Positions 8,115 to 15,753 are shown, counted from the stretch's first letter. The stretch is DNA of 64,000 bases from Bin107 sp965221655 (GCA_965221655.1 OZ244906.1:1922001-1986000), one strand, 5' to 3'. Made by a program: numbers and translations. The notes: a model not told the origin generated them from the sequence alone.

Positions 8115-8876
8115 ATGCCCCACGCGCTGCCCCGTGAAGTTTCGCCCGGCGTCTTCTGGCTCGGGGAATGCCTCGTCCAGCACTCGAAGGGCAAGATTTA
8201 CCACTCCTACAACGCGGCCTTTCTCGTCCGGGGGTCAGAGGCCTCCATCTTGGTCGAGACGGGACATCCCAAGGATTTCCCCGCCATCGAGCGGCAGATG
8301 CACGACATCCTCGCCTCGGGCGGCGGGCCGCTCAGGCACCTGTTCCTCACACACCAGGAGACCCCCCACTCCGGGGGTCTGGGCCGCGTGCTCGCCCGCT
8401 ACCCGGACGTCACCGTCCACGGAGACATGTGCGACTACCATCTGGCGTTCCCCCAATACGCGGATCGCTTCCGCAAAATGGAGGTGGGCGACGCCGTCGA
8501 CCTGGGCGACAGGCAGTTCATCGCCGTGGAGCCGGTCATTCGCGACCTGCGCAGTTCCCTGTGGGGATTCGAAACGGCCGGGAGGGTGCTCTTCCCCGGA
8601 GACGGCTTCGCCTACAGCCACTACCACACCGATGGGCACTGCGGTCTGTTCGCCGAGGAGGCCACCTCGCTCGATTTGGTCGACGTTCTGGGGGTATTCG
8701 CCGAACGCGCGCTGTTCTGGACCACCTTCACCGACATGAACGTCTACGCCGACAAGCTCGAGGAGTTACTCGACGAGCTCGACGTGGCCGTGGTCGCCCC
8801 CACCCACGGCCTGCCGATACGCGACGTGGCGCGCACCATGCCCCGGGTGCGCGAGGGGCTGATTCGCGGGGAGTGA
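8115..8876 (+). CDS. Metallo-beta-lactamase-fold hydrolase/oxidoreductase-like protein
   Basis: 253 residues from ATG 8115, with GGAG at 8106-8109 overlapping the previous stop. Fold markers are SYNAAFLVRGSEASILVETG, the metal helix LFLTHQETPHSGGLG, VLFPGDGFAYSHYH and the closing APTHGLP. Compared with the ODP/flavodiiron H-x-E-x-D-H motif it keeps His, Glu and the second His but has Pro in place of Asp. It is more likely than its upstream partner to be metal-bound. No flavodoxin domain follows, so it is not a full flavodiiron protein. It is co-transcribed with the preceding gene. Confidence 0.78.
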   Translation: MPHALPREVSPGVFWLGECLVQHSKGKIYHSYNAAFLVRGSEASILVETGHPKDFPAIERQMHDILASGGGPLRHLFLTHQETPHSGGLGRVLARYPDVTVHGDMCDYHLAFPQYADRFRKMEVGDAVDLGDRQFIAVEPVIRDLRSSLWGFETAGRVLFPGDGFAYSHYHTDGHCGLFAEEATSLDLVDVLGVFAERALFWTTFTDMNVYADKLEELLDELDVAVVAPTHGLPIRDVARTMPRVREGLIRGE

Positions 8877-8894
8877 GGCGGCCTTGTCCCAAAC

Positions 8895-9293
8895 CTAGAC
8901 GTCTTCCACCAGTTCCCACAGCGTGCCCATGGTGCTCTTGGGCTGAATGAAGGCGATCAGGTGCCCGCCGAAACCGGGGCGGGATTTCTCGTCGATGAGC
9001 TCAAAGCCCTGCGCCTTCATGTCGGCCAGCACGGCGTCGATGTTCTTCACGTCGAAGGCCACGTGGTGGAGCCCCTCGCCGCGCTCCTCGATGAAGCGGG
9101 CGAGCGGCGTGCCCTCCTTGATGGGCGAAATGGGTTCGATGAGGTCGCCGCCGAAATCGAGCATGGCCAGGTCGGTCGCCCCATCGCCCGAGGTCTCGCG
9201 CGCGAGCAGCCGCGCTCCCATGCTCTCATACAGTGCGATGGAGGCGTCCATGTCCCGCACGGCGACGCCGATGTGGTGCACCTTGTTGAACAT
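8895..9293 (-). CDS. VOC-family protein (glyoxalase / methylmalonyl-CoA epimerase type)
   Basis: 132 residues from ATG 9293, preceded by GGAGAGG. Two beta-alpha-beta-beta-beta halves are visible: VHHIGVAVRDMDASIALYES then GLHHVAFDVKNIDAVLADMK. Metal ligand candidates are His in HHIGVAV, Glu in DLIEPISP, His in GLHHVAF and Glu near the end in GTLWELVE, matching methylmalonyl-CoA epimerase or glyoxalase I. An epimerase would fit a genome rich in acyl-CoA enzymes, but substrate is not certain. The gene is single, convergent with the MBL pair. Confidence 0.87.
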   Translation of the reverse strand: MFNKVHHIGVAVRDMDASIALYESMGARLLARETSGDGATDLAMLDFGGDLIEPISPIKEGTPLARFIEERGEGLHHVAFDVKNIDAVLADMKAQGFELIDEKSRPGFGGHLIAFIQPKSTMGTLWELVEDV

Positions 9294-9523
9294 ACCCCTC
9301 TCCTTCCCGGGCGGATGCCCGCCCCCAAAAGATAAACGAATCACCGGGCCTGGTTTACCAAGCTCCGCCCCGTTCGACAATGGCCCTACCCCCCGGAAAC
9401 CCGCAGCGGGAGTCCCGAACGCCCCGCCTCTCCGCAGCCGAACCTATACTTGCGCGGGGGTTTGTCGTATTCTCCAAAACGTTGCCCAACCATCCGCATC
9501 ACCCATTTGCGAGGAGAGGATTC

Positions 9524-10084
9524 ATGACAGGTCCGATTGATGGACACGCCACTTCCACCGTGCCGGGCGAGCGCGTCATCGACAAGCCCGAGCTCCCCAC
9601 CGGGGGTCTGTTCACGGACAACACCGTCCATACCGAAATGGTCGAAGGCGCCCTCCAGCTCAAGCGCGGCACCGCCGGGCAGTACGAGATATTCTGCGAC
9701 GAGGGGGCGCAAATCGGCGGCACGGCGCAATACCCCACGCCGATGGCATACCTGGCCATGGCGACCGGCTTCTGACTGCTCACCCAGGTGTCGCGGTACG
9801 CGCACATGATGAAGATGAACGTCAAGGGAGCGAGCGTCTCGGTCAGGTTCCGCAAGCTGCTGGGCGGCTCCGTCCTCAAGGGCACCGTGTTCAACAAGTG
9901 GGAGGCCGTGGACACCCACCTCTCGGTGGAATCCGACGAACCGGCCGAGAAGCTCATCCACCTCATCAAGAACGCGAAAAACGGCTGTTTCGCCGAGAGC
10001 CTCATCACCGAGCCCGTGCCCCTGCACTCGACCGTTGAGGTGAACGGCGAGCCCTTCCACATCGAGGGGGTAACCTCCGGCTAG
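9524..10084 (+). CDS. OsmC/Ohr-family peroxidase, predicted selenoprotein (in-frame TGA = Sec84)
   Basis: One reading frame of 186 residues from ATG 9524 (GAGGAGAGGA upstream) to TAG 10084, interrupted only by TGA at 9773-9775. The product has the OsmC/Ohr layout: GGTAQYPTPMAYLAMATGF, then the TGA, then LTQVSRYAHMMKMNVKG, and later NAKNGCFAESL. In OsmC/Ohr proteins, thiol peroxidases that reduce organic hydroperoxides, the first catalytic Cys sits exactly at the TGA position, and the second matches Cys155. A SECIS-like hairpin starts 12 bases after the TGA. Homology continues smoothly on both sides in the same frame, so I read TGA as selenocysteine rather than as a stop. The alternative is a nonsense mutation or sequencing error. 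Confidence 0.85.
9788..9805 (+). promoter_or_regulatory. Bacterial SECIS-like hairpin in the OsmC-like gene
   Basis: GTG (9788-9790) pairs with CAC (9803-9805), T9791 is bulged, CGC (9792-9794) pairs with GCG (9800-9802), and the apical loop is GGTAC (9795-9799). The E. coli fdhF SECIS has the same design: a 3-bp helix, one bulged U, a 3-bp helix and a GGUC-type loop that SelB contacts. The bulged T is the 19th base and the loop begins at the 23rd base counted from the T of TGA, close to the 17th and 22nd-23rd in fdhF. Confidence 0.75.
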
Positions 10085-10095
10085 AACCACGCCTC

Positions 10096-10119
10096 CCCCC
10101 CGGACGCGCGTCCGGGGGG
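10096..10119. terminator. GC-rich perfect palindrome after the OsmC-like gene
   Basis: A 24-base perfect inverted repeat (CCCCCCGGACGC and its complement) begins 11 bases after the stop codon. It would form a very stable hairpin but lacks a T run, so it may be a transcription barrier or 3'-end stabiliser rather than a full intrinsic terminator. The rest of 10085-10289 is non-coding except for the promoter of the next gene. Confidence 0.4.
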
Positions 10120-10212
10120 CCGCCTGGCAGCGGCCACCCGCCCCAGGCGTCCCGGGGCTGTGCCGCGCATCCCCTCTCTCCTCCGCATGGGCGCAGGGTA
10201 CCACAGGCGCGC

Positions 10213-10242
10213 TTCACCCACCCGCCGCGGCTGCCGTATAAT
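10213..10242 (+). promoter_or_regulatory. Sigma70-type promoter of the DUF442-like gene
   Basis: TTCACC (10213-10218) and a perfect TATAAT (10237-10242) are separated by 18 bases, 47 bases before the ATG at 10290. The gene thus has its own promoter rather than relying on the OsmC-like gene. Confidence 0.6.
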
Positions 10243-10289
10243 GCGGGCCGACCGACAAACTTGCGCATTCCCTCTTACGTGGAGTTTCC

Positions 10290-10739
10290 ATGGAATCCTT
10301 CGACGCATCGCCCGACGTTTCCTTCGGCTCCCAGCCCACCCGCGCGGATTTGGCCGACCTCGCCGCGCGCGGGGTGAAGACCATCATCAACACCCGCTTC
10401 CCCGAGGAGGACCAGGGCGACCTGCCTCCCGAGCGCGCCCGTGCTGAGGCCAAAGCCCTCGGGATGCGCTACGTGAACGTGCCCGTCTCGCCCGCCGAGT
10501 TCAGCCCCGCCTCGCTCGCCGAGGTGAGCCGCGCCCTGCGCGAGGCGAAAGACGCCGGCCCCGCCTTCGTCCACTGAAAGGCGACGGGGCGAGCCGGGAT
10601 TTGCTCGCTGAATCATCTCGCAGACGAGAACGACTGGTCGGCACAGGAGATGGAAAGCGCCGCCGACGCCACCGGTTTCGACTGGCGCAGCGCACCGCTC
10701 GCCGATAAATACCGTGAGTTCTTCGCAAGGAGGAGTTAG
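10290..10739 (+). CDS. DUF442/Blh-type phosphatase-like protein, predicted selenoprotein (Sec96)
   Basis: One frame of 149 residues from ATG 10290 (GTGGAG upstream) to TAG 10739, broken only by TGA at 10575-10577. SFGSQPTRADLADLAARGVK, TIINTRFPEEDQG and MRYVNVPVSPAEFSPASL are clear DUF442 (beta-lactamase-hydrolase-like, tyrosine-phosphatase fold) features. In that family the active site reads H-C-x4-R; here it is FVH-TGA-KATGRAG, so TGA replaces the nucleophilic Cys and the Arg101 and Gly that follow are kept. The frame then runs on for 53 residues of plausible protein. A hairpin with a G-rich loop follows the TGA. Selenocysteine in this site would give a selenol nucleophile. The alternative is a truncated pseudogene. 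Confidence 0.82.
10588..10609 (+). promoter_or_regulatory. Bacterial SECIS-like hairpin in the DUF442-like gene
   Basis: GCGAGC (10589-10594) pairs perfectly with GCTCGC (10603-10608), extended by a G-T pair (10588/10609). The 8-base apical loop CGGGATTT has G in its second position. The loop starts 17 bases after the TGA, within the usual range for bacterial SECIS elements (about 16-37 bases). It is less like fdhF than the OsmC element because no bulged U is seen. Confidence 0.62.
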
Positions 10740-10863
10740 GAAGGACGCCGCCATGCACGCCCAAGCGTGAAAGCAGGCGTACGCGTTTCTTGCGAGGGTT
10801 TTGGGTGAATTTTAGGCTCACACCGGGGTCGAACGCCTCCCCGATCACCCATTCCCCCCATTC

Positions 10864-10892
10864 TTGACACCCCATACCCTCCTCGCTAGGCT
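10864..10892 (+). promoter_or_regulatory. Candidate promoter of the formate-THF ligase gene
   Basis: A consensus TTGACA at 10864-10869 lies 17 bases before TAGGCT (10887-10892), a weak -10, and 54 bases before the fhs ATG. The stretch 10740-10945 otherwise shows no gene and no riboswitch I recognise. Confidence 0.45.
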
Positions 10893-10945
10893 GAACGGCA
10901 GCTTCACCCCGTCCACTTCAGCGACACCAAGCCGGAGGGAGAGCC

Positions 10946-12625
10946 ATGTCCGCACGAACCGACGTAGAAATCGCACAGGCGGCGCAGCTCAGACCCATCG
11001 TCGAAATCGCGGAAGGGCTCGGCCTGGACGCCGGGGAGATAGAACTTTATGGCGACTATAAGGCCAAGGTAGGCCTGGAGGCTCTGGAGAAGAGGGAAAA
11101 CGAACCCGACGGCAAGCTCGTGCTCGTCACCGCCATGACGCCCACGCCGCTCGGCGAGGGCAAGACGCTGACCACGGTCGGACTCGGCCAGGCGCTCGCG
11201 CGCCTCGGCAAGAAGAGCGTCATCTGCGTGCGCGAACCCTCGCTGGGGCCGGTGTTCGGCATCAAGGGAGGGGCGGCGGGCGGCGGCATGTCCCAGGTGC
11301 TGCCCATGGAGGACATCAACCTCCACTTCACGGGCGACATCCACGCGGTGACCTCGGCCCACAACCTGCTCTCCGCCCTGCTCGACGCCCACGTCTTCCA
11401 CGGCAACGAGTGCGGGGTGGACGTGAACCGCGTCTCCTGGAAGCGCGTACTCGACATGAACGACCGCGCGCTCAGAAACGTGCTCGTCGGCCTGGGCGGC
11501 AGAACCCACGGCGTCCCGCGCGAGGACGGCTTCATGATCACCGCGGCGTCGGAGATCATGGCCGTGCTGTGTCTGGCGAGCGACCCCCAGGACATGAAGG
11601 AGCGCATCGGGCGCATCGTCGTCGGCTACACGCGCAAGGGAGTGCCCGTAAGGGCGGCGGATTTGAACGCGGCGGGCGCCATGGCGCTCCTGCTCAAAGA
11701 CGCCGTCAAGCCCAACCTCGTACAGACGCTCGAGCACTCCCCCGCTTTCGTCCACGGGGGGCCGTTCGGCAACATCGCCCACGGGACGAACTCCATTATC
11801 GCGGACAGGCTCGCACTCAAGCTGGCCGACGTCATGGTCGTCGAGGCCGGCTTCGGCTCGGATTTGGGCGCCGAGAAGTTTTTCAACATCACCGCGCGCA
11901 CGGCGGGGCTCAACGTGGACGCGGTGGTGCTCGTGGCCACCGTGCGCGCCCTCAAGGTGCACGGAGGCGCACCCTTCGACAAAAACATCGGCCAGGAGAA
12001 CCTCGACGCCCTCACCAAGGGGTTTGAGAACCTGCGCACCCACGTCGAGAACATGCAGGGTTTCGGCGCACCCGTCGTCGTCGCTCTGAACCGCTTCACG
12101 ACGGACACCGACGCGGAGGTCGCGCGCGTGAAGGAGCTGGTCGCCGAGACGGGTGCGGCCTGCTGTGCCCACGAGCTCCACACAAAGGGCGGCGAGGGCG
12201 GCCTCGAACTGGCCGAGACGGCCTTCGACCTCGCGATGGGCCAGGACGCGCCCTACACACCGCTCTATCCCCTGGAGATGCCCCTCACCGAGAAGATAGA
12301 GACTATCGCGAAGCGCATCTACCGCGCCGATGGGGTAAGTTTCGAGCCCGCGGCCGAGCGCAGCCTGCGGGTGCTGACCCGACTCGGCTACGGGGAGTTG
12401 CCCGTCTGCATGGCCAAGACGCAGGCGTCGCTCTCCGACGACCCGAAAAAACTCGGCGCCCCGCGGGGCTACACGCTCACCGTGCGCGAGGTCTACGTCT
12501 CCGCCGGGGCAGGATTCGTGGTCGCCATCGCGGGCAGCATCATGCAGATGCCCGGCCTTGCGAAGGTGCCCGCCGCCGCGGGCATGGACATCACCCAGGA
12601 CGGCAGAATCACGGGCCTGTTCTAA
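10946..12625 (+). CDS. fhs: Formate--tetrahydrofolate ligase
   Basis: 559 residues, the normal length. The enzyme joins formate to tetrahydrofolate with ATP to give 10-formyl-THF for one-carbon metabolism. The ATP loop TPTPLGEGKT is at residues 65-74, followed by CVREPSLGPVFGIKGGAAGG, FTGDIHAVTSAHNLL and GPFGNIAHGTNSI, all family signatures. The start ATG 10946 has GGAGGGAGAG upstream. The gene stands alone, with its own candidate promoter, next to the two predicted selenoprotein genes; formate use and selenium often go together but no formate dehydrogenase is in view. Confidence 0.97.
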   Translation: MSARTDVEIAQAAQLRPIVEIAEGLGLDAGEIELYGDYKAKVGLEALEKRENEPDGKLVLVTAMTPTPLGEGKTLTTVGLGQALARLGKKSVICVREPSLGPVFGIKGGAAGGGMSQVLPMEDINLHFTGDIHAVTSAHNLLSALLDAHVFHGNECGVDVNRVSWKRVLDMNDRALRNVLVGLGGRTHGVPREDGFMITAASEIMAVLCLASDPQDMKERIGRIVVGYTRKGVPVRAADLNAAGAMALLLKDAVKPNLVQTLEHSPAFVHGGPFGNIAHGTNSIIADRLALKLADVMVVEAGFGSDLGAEKFFNITARTAGLNVDAVVLVATVRALKVHGGAPFDKNIGQENLDALTKGFENLRTHVENMQGFGAPVVVALNRFTTDTDAEVARVKELVAETGAACCAHELHTKGGEGGLELAETAFDLAMGQDAPYTPLYPLEMPLTEKIETIAKRIYRADGVSFEPAAERSLRVLTRLGYGELPVCMAKTQASLSDDPKKLGAPRGYTLTVREVYVSAGAGFVVAIAGSIMQMPGLAKVPAAAGMDITQDGRITGLF

Positions 12626-12671
12626 GGCAGCACCCCGCGCGGGCCACACGCCCCAAAAGAAACGAGAAGAC

Positions 12672-13511
12672 ATGACGCGGAGACGACGCCTGCGCACCAA
12701 GCCGCAACCACGCCGCAGCGGGCGTATGCGCTTTCTGCTGGCCGGAGCGGCATTCCTGGCCGCAGCGGCACTGCACGCGGCACCCTGCGCCGCGGCGGGC
12801 GAGGCGGGCTGGCCGGGCCGCTATCTGCGCGCGGGCGTCGTTTTAGACGATTACCAGAAAACGCGCTTCACCGACGCGAACTGCACAAGCACCGCACCCG
12901 CGGCCCTCTATGGCTGCGGGGAGGGAATCAACGGCCAGATTCTGAGCACGCTGGGGAATTTCGAGACGGCGGCGGGTTTAGAAGTCGGCCTCGGCTACGC
13001 CGCGACGCCGCACCTGCGCGTTGAGGCACTCTTGCAGTACCGCCCCGATTTTACCTTTCGGGGCCGGGCCAATTTTCTGCAAACCAACCAGCGCCAGGAG
13101 GTCTACACCGAAGGCTCCTCGCTCACGGGGCTGCTCGCCGTCTGGGCGGACGCGCCGCCTTTATCCGCCCGCGGGCCGAGACCCTTCTTGGGCGGCGGCA
13201 TCGGCTTCGCCCGCCTCGAGCTCGAACGGACGCACATGCACTTCACGCGAACGACGACGGTCGTCCCCCGCGGTCAGACGATCAACCCGGCGTGGATGGT
13301 CTCGGCGGGATTCGCCCTCGACATCGGGCGGCGGATGACGCTCGACCTCGCCTGGCGATACACCGATTACGGAGAGGTGGAGACCGACGCGGGCCAGGGG
13401 CTGGTGCTCCAAAACGACGGCAGCCGAGCGCCGCTGCCCCTTGCGCTCGGCAAGACGCAAGCCCACCTCACGAGCCACGGGGTGGGACTCTCGCTGCGCT
13501 ACCGGTTCTGA
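12672..13511 (+). CDS. Outer-membrane beta-barrel protein
   Basis: 279 residues from ATG 12672. An alternative ATG at 12726 would give a cleaner signal peptide (MRFLLAGAAFLAAAALHAAP, cut near CAAAG). The rest alternates polar and hydrophobic residues as in amphipathic barrel strands (LEVGLGYAATPHLRVEALLQY, PFLGGGIGFARLEL, MTLDLAWRYTDYGEV), and the chain ends GLSLRYRF, with the terminal aromatic needed for BAM assembly. It resembles small OmpW/opacity-type eight-strand porins, but no specific family is certain. It follows fhs by 46 bases with only a poor ribosome site. Confidence 0.78.
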   Translation: MTRRRRLRTKPQPRRSGRMRFLLAGAAFLAAAALHAAPCAAAGEAGWPGRYLRAGVVLDDYQKTRFTDANCTSTAPAALYGCGEGINGQILSTLGNFETAAGLEVGLGYAATPHLRVEALLQYRPDFTFRGRANFLQTNQRQEVYTEGSSLTGLLAVWADAPPLSARGPRPFLGGGIGFARLELERTHMHFTRTTTVVPRGQTINPAWMVSAGFALDIGRRMTLDLAWRYTDYGEVETDAGQGLVLQNDGSRAPLPLALGKTQAHLTSHGVGLSLRYRF

Positions 13512-13524
13512 GAGCGGCTGCCCG

Positions 13525-13608
13525 TCAGAGAAATGCAGGCGGCTCGAGGCGGGCGTCCAGCCTGTGCGCCTCGATGAATTCCCCGATCGTCTTTATCGAT
13601 TCGCCCAT
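13525..13608 (-). CDS. Possible 27-residue small protein downstream of nupC
   Basis: A 28-codon frame from ATG 13608 to TGA 13525 encodes MGESIKTIGEFIEAHRLDAR and a short PPAFL tail, a plausible amphipathic helix. GAGGGGG lies 3 bases before the ATG and overlaps the nupC stop (13616-13618), suggesting coupled translation. I do not recognise the product. It could also be a remnant or chance frame in the 104-base gap before the outer-membrane gene's stop. Confidence 0.3.
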   Translation of the reverse strand: MGESIKTIGEFIEAHRLDARLEPPAFL

Positions 13609-13615
13609 CGCCCCC

Positions 13616-14833
13616 TCAAATCATCATGCCCGCGAGGGTGGCGGTGAGCCAGGAGGCCAGTGCCCCTGCAATCATCGCCTTGAGACCCAGCCGCGCCAGG
13701 TCCGCCATGCGGCCGGGAGCCAGGCCGCCGATGCCGCCAATCTGGATGCCGATGGAGGCGAAGTTCGAAAAGCCGCACAGGGCGTAGCTCGCGATGATGG
13801 CGGTGCGCTCCGAGATGGCCGCCTCGGCGCGCAGCGCGCCCAGGTTGGCGTAGGCGATGAACTCGGTCAGCACGAGTTTCTCCCCCATGAGCCGTCCGAG
13901 GGCGTGCGCCTCCTCCCAGGGTGCGCCCATCGTCCACGCCAGGGGGCGGAACACCGCTCCCAGAATCTGCTCCATGCTCAGGCCGAACCACGAGAGCGCG
14001 CCGTTGATCATGGCGAGAAAGGCCACGAACGCCACCAGCATGACGGCGACGTTCAGAGCAAGTTTGAGCCCCTCGGTCGCACCCCGCGCCACGGCGGCGA
14101 TGACGTTCACGTCCACCCTCTTCATCTCGACGCGCCGCCCGCCCAGGGTCTCGGGCGTATCGGTTTCGGGCAGGATGATTTTCGCCATCACCAGGGCGGC
14201 GGGCGCACTCATGATGGAGGCGGCCATGAGGTGGCCCGCGATGCCGGGCACGTCCTTGAGCATCCCCGCGTACACGGCGAGCAGCCCGCCCGCCACGGTG
14301 GCGAACCCGCCCGTCATGACCGCCATGAGTTCGGAGACCGTCATCCGCTCGATAAAGGGCCGCACCACCAGGGGAGCCTCGGTCTGGCCGACAAAGATGT
14401 TCGCCGAGACGCTCAGGGTCTCCGAGCCGCTGGTGCCCATGGTCCTGCGCATCACGCCCGCGATGGCGCGCACGACTATCTGCATGACGCCCAGGTGATA
14501 GAGCACGGCCATCAGCGAGGAGAAGAAAATGATGATCGGAAGAACGCGAAAGGCGAGGTTCATCATACCCGGTTCGACCGCACCGGTCTGAAAGGAGCGG
14601 AAGATGAAGGCGCTGCCCGCGTCGGCGTAGCCCAGCAACTTGCGCACGAAGCGATCCAGTGCGCCGAAAAACGGCTGGCCCACCGGCGTCTTGAGAATCA
14701 CGAAAGCGAAGAATACCTGAAGCCCCAGCCCGCCGAAGACGACGCGCCTCGATATCGCGCTGCGGTTCGACGACATGGCCCAAGCGATCCCGAGCAAGAC
14801 CACGACGCCCAGAACGCCCGCGAGCCTATCCAC
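13616..14833 (-). CDS. Concentrative nucleoside transporter (NupC/CNT family)
   Basis: 405 residues with about ten hydrophobic segments. CNT proteins bring nucleosides into the cell using a proton or sodium gradient. Family motifs are seen: VLPIIIFFSSLMAVLYHLGVMQ, GTSGSETLSVSANIFVGQTE and GQTEAPLVVRPFI, which carry the nucleoside-binding and cation-site residues, and later EFIAYANLG. The cytosolic purine/creatinine-type deaminase nearer the window start would fit nucleoside salvage. The cupin gene ends 48 bases upstream, so they may share a transcript. Confidence 0.93.
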   Translation of the reverse strand: MDRLAGVLGVVVLLGIAWAMSSNRSAISRRVVFGGLGLQVFFAFVILKTPVGQPFFGALDRFVRKLLGYADAGSAFIFRSFQTGAVEPGMMNLAFRVLPIIIFFSSLMAVLYHLGVMQIVVRAIAGVMRRTMGTSGSETLSVSANIFVGQTEAPLVVRPFIERMTVSELMAVMTGGFATVAGGLLAVYAGMLKDVPGIAGHLMAASIMSAPAALVMAKIILPETDTPETLGGRRVEMKRVDVNVIAAVARGATEGLKLALNVAVMLVAFVAFLAMINGALSWFGLSMEQILGAVFRPLAWTMGAPWEEAHALGRLMGEKLVLTEFIAYANLGALRAEAAISERTAIIASYALCGFSNFASIGIQIGGIGGLAPGRMADLARLGLKAMIAGALASWLTATLAGMMI

Positions 14834-14881
14834 CGCATCGCCTCCCGCGCGTTCGCGCCGCCTCTCGCTTCCGCACGAGGC

Positions 14882-15307
14882 TCACGCTCCTTTCTCCTGT
14901 GCCTGGCGCACCTGGGCGAACCTTCGCTCGAGCCGCGCGGCAATCGAGGCCGCATCTTCGGCCTCGTTGTAGTCCTGGGCGAGATCGCCGTCGCCGCAGG
15001 GGCTTTTCGCGACGAAGAACACTGCCTTCTCACTCAGCGTGCGCCCGCCGTGGCGGGTGTTTCTGGGAATGTGCACCAGGTCGCCGGGTTCGACGATGCG
15101 TTCCTCCTCCCCCACGATCACGCATCGCCTGCCCTCCAGCACGAGGATGAACTGCTCCTCGTTGGGGTGAAAATGCGGCGTGGCGCCCTCGCCCTCCAGG
15201 TAGGTGACGACGCCGACCTTCATCAACTCGCCGGGCACCGTCCTGGCGGTCGCGGGCGATACCGAGGCGCGCTGCTCTTCCATCTCGGAAATGCGGTAAA
15301 ACGGCAT
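14882..15307 (-). CDS. Small cupin-domain protein (copy 1)
   Basis: 141 residues from ATG 15307, preceded by AAGGAGA. A single cupin barrel is clear: GEGATPHFHPNEEQFILVLEG (first motif with His, His and Glu ligands) and PGDLVHIPRNTRHGG (second motif with His). Single-domain cupins bind a divalent metal and act as dioxygenases, isomerases or sensors; this one cannot be assigned. It is a diverged tandem copy of the next gene, sharing MPFY..SEM, GELMKVG and the KSP.GDG tail. Confidence 0.82.
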   Translation of the reverse strand: MPFYRISEMEEQRASVSPATARTVPGELMKVGVVTYLEGEGATPHFHPNEEQFILVLEGRRCVIVGEEERIVEPGDLVHIPRNTRHGGRTLSEKAVFFVAKSPCGDGDLAQDYNEAEDAASIAARLERRFAQVRQAQEKGA

Positions 15308-15321
15308 CTTCGTCTCCTTGT

Positions 15322-15726
15322 TCAGGCGTATTCGGCAAATTTTTCCCGCAGGCGGCGCGTCAACTCCTCCGCGTCCCCGGCGTCGCGGTGATCCTGATCC
15401 AGACGCCCGTCGCCCGCGGGACTCTTGGCGGTGAACATCCATACGTCCTCGACGACGATGCCGCCGTGCTTCGTGTTCCGGGGAACGTGCACCAGATCGC
15501 CGGGAGCGAGGAGCCGCTCCTCCTCGCCCACGATCATCCACTGCCTGCCCTTGAGCATGAGGAGAAACTGCTCCTCGTTCGGATGGTAGTGGGGCCGCGA
15601 CACCTTGCCCCTGGCGTAGGAGACGAAGCCCACCTTCATCAACTCCCCCGCCAGCCCCCGAAAGCGGCCCATGGGCTGGGCAGTCACGCGCGACTCCGCC
15701 ATTTCGGATGCTTTGTAGAAAGGCAC
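15322..15726 (-). CDS. Small cupin-domain protein (copy 2)
   Basis: 134 residues with the same layout as its neighbour: KVSRPHYHPNEEQFLLMLKG then PGDLVHVPRNTKHGG, keeping the His/His/Glu/His metal ligands. The tail KSPAGDGRLDQDHRDAGDAE is also shared, so the two arose by tandem duplication. It starts 27 bases after the MmgE/PrpD stop and likely belongs to that operon. A role in handling a small organic acid is a guess from the neighbour. Confidence 0.82.
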   Translation of the reverse strand: MPFYKASEMAESRVTAQPMGRFRGLAGELMKVGFVSYARGKVSRPHYHPNEEQFLLMLKGRQWMIVGEEERLLAPGDLVHVPRNTKHGGIVVEDVWMFTAKSPAGDGRLDQDHRDAGDAEELTRRLREKFAEYA

Positions 15727-15753
15727 CTTTCGCGTCTCCTCCTCCGGCGCGCG

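Noticed and set aside
9524..9775. Reading the OsmC-like gene as two truncated fragments or a pseudogene
   Set aside because: The TGA is at the catalytic Cys position, the frame is unbroken afterwards with family motifs, and a SECIS-like hairpin follows; selenocysteine explains all of these together.
10290..10577. Reading the DUF442-like gene as ending at its first TGA (95 codons)
   Set aside because: That product would stop just before the active-site loop; the GRAG motif and 50 more codons continue in frame.
10740..10945. Folate- or ZTP-type riboswitch ahead of fhs
   Set aside because: No conserved core of these riboswitch classes could be seen in the 206-base gap.
10904..12700. 598-codon open frame on the minus strand
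   Set aside because: Antisense to formate-THF ligase, which has every family motif on the plus strand.
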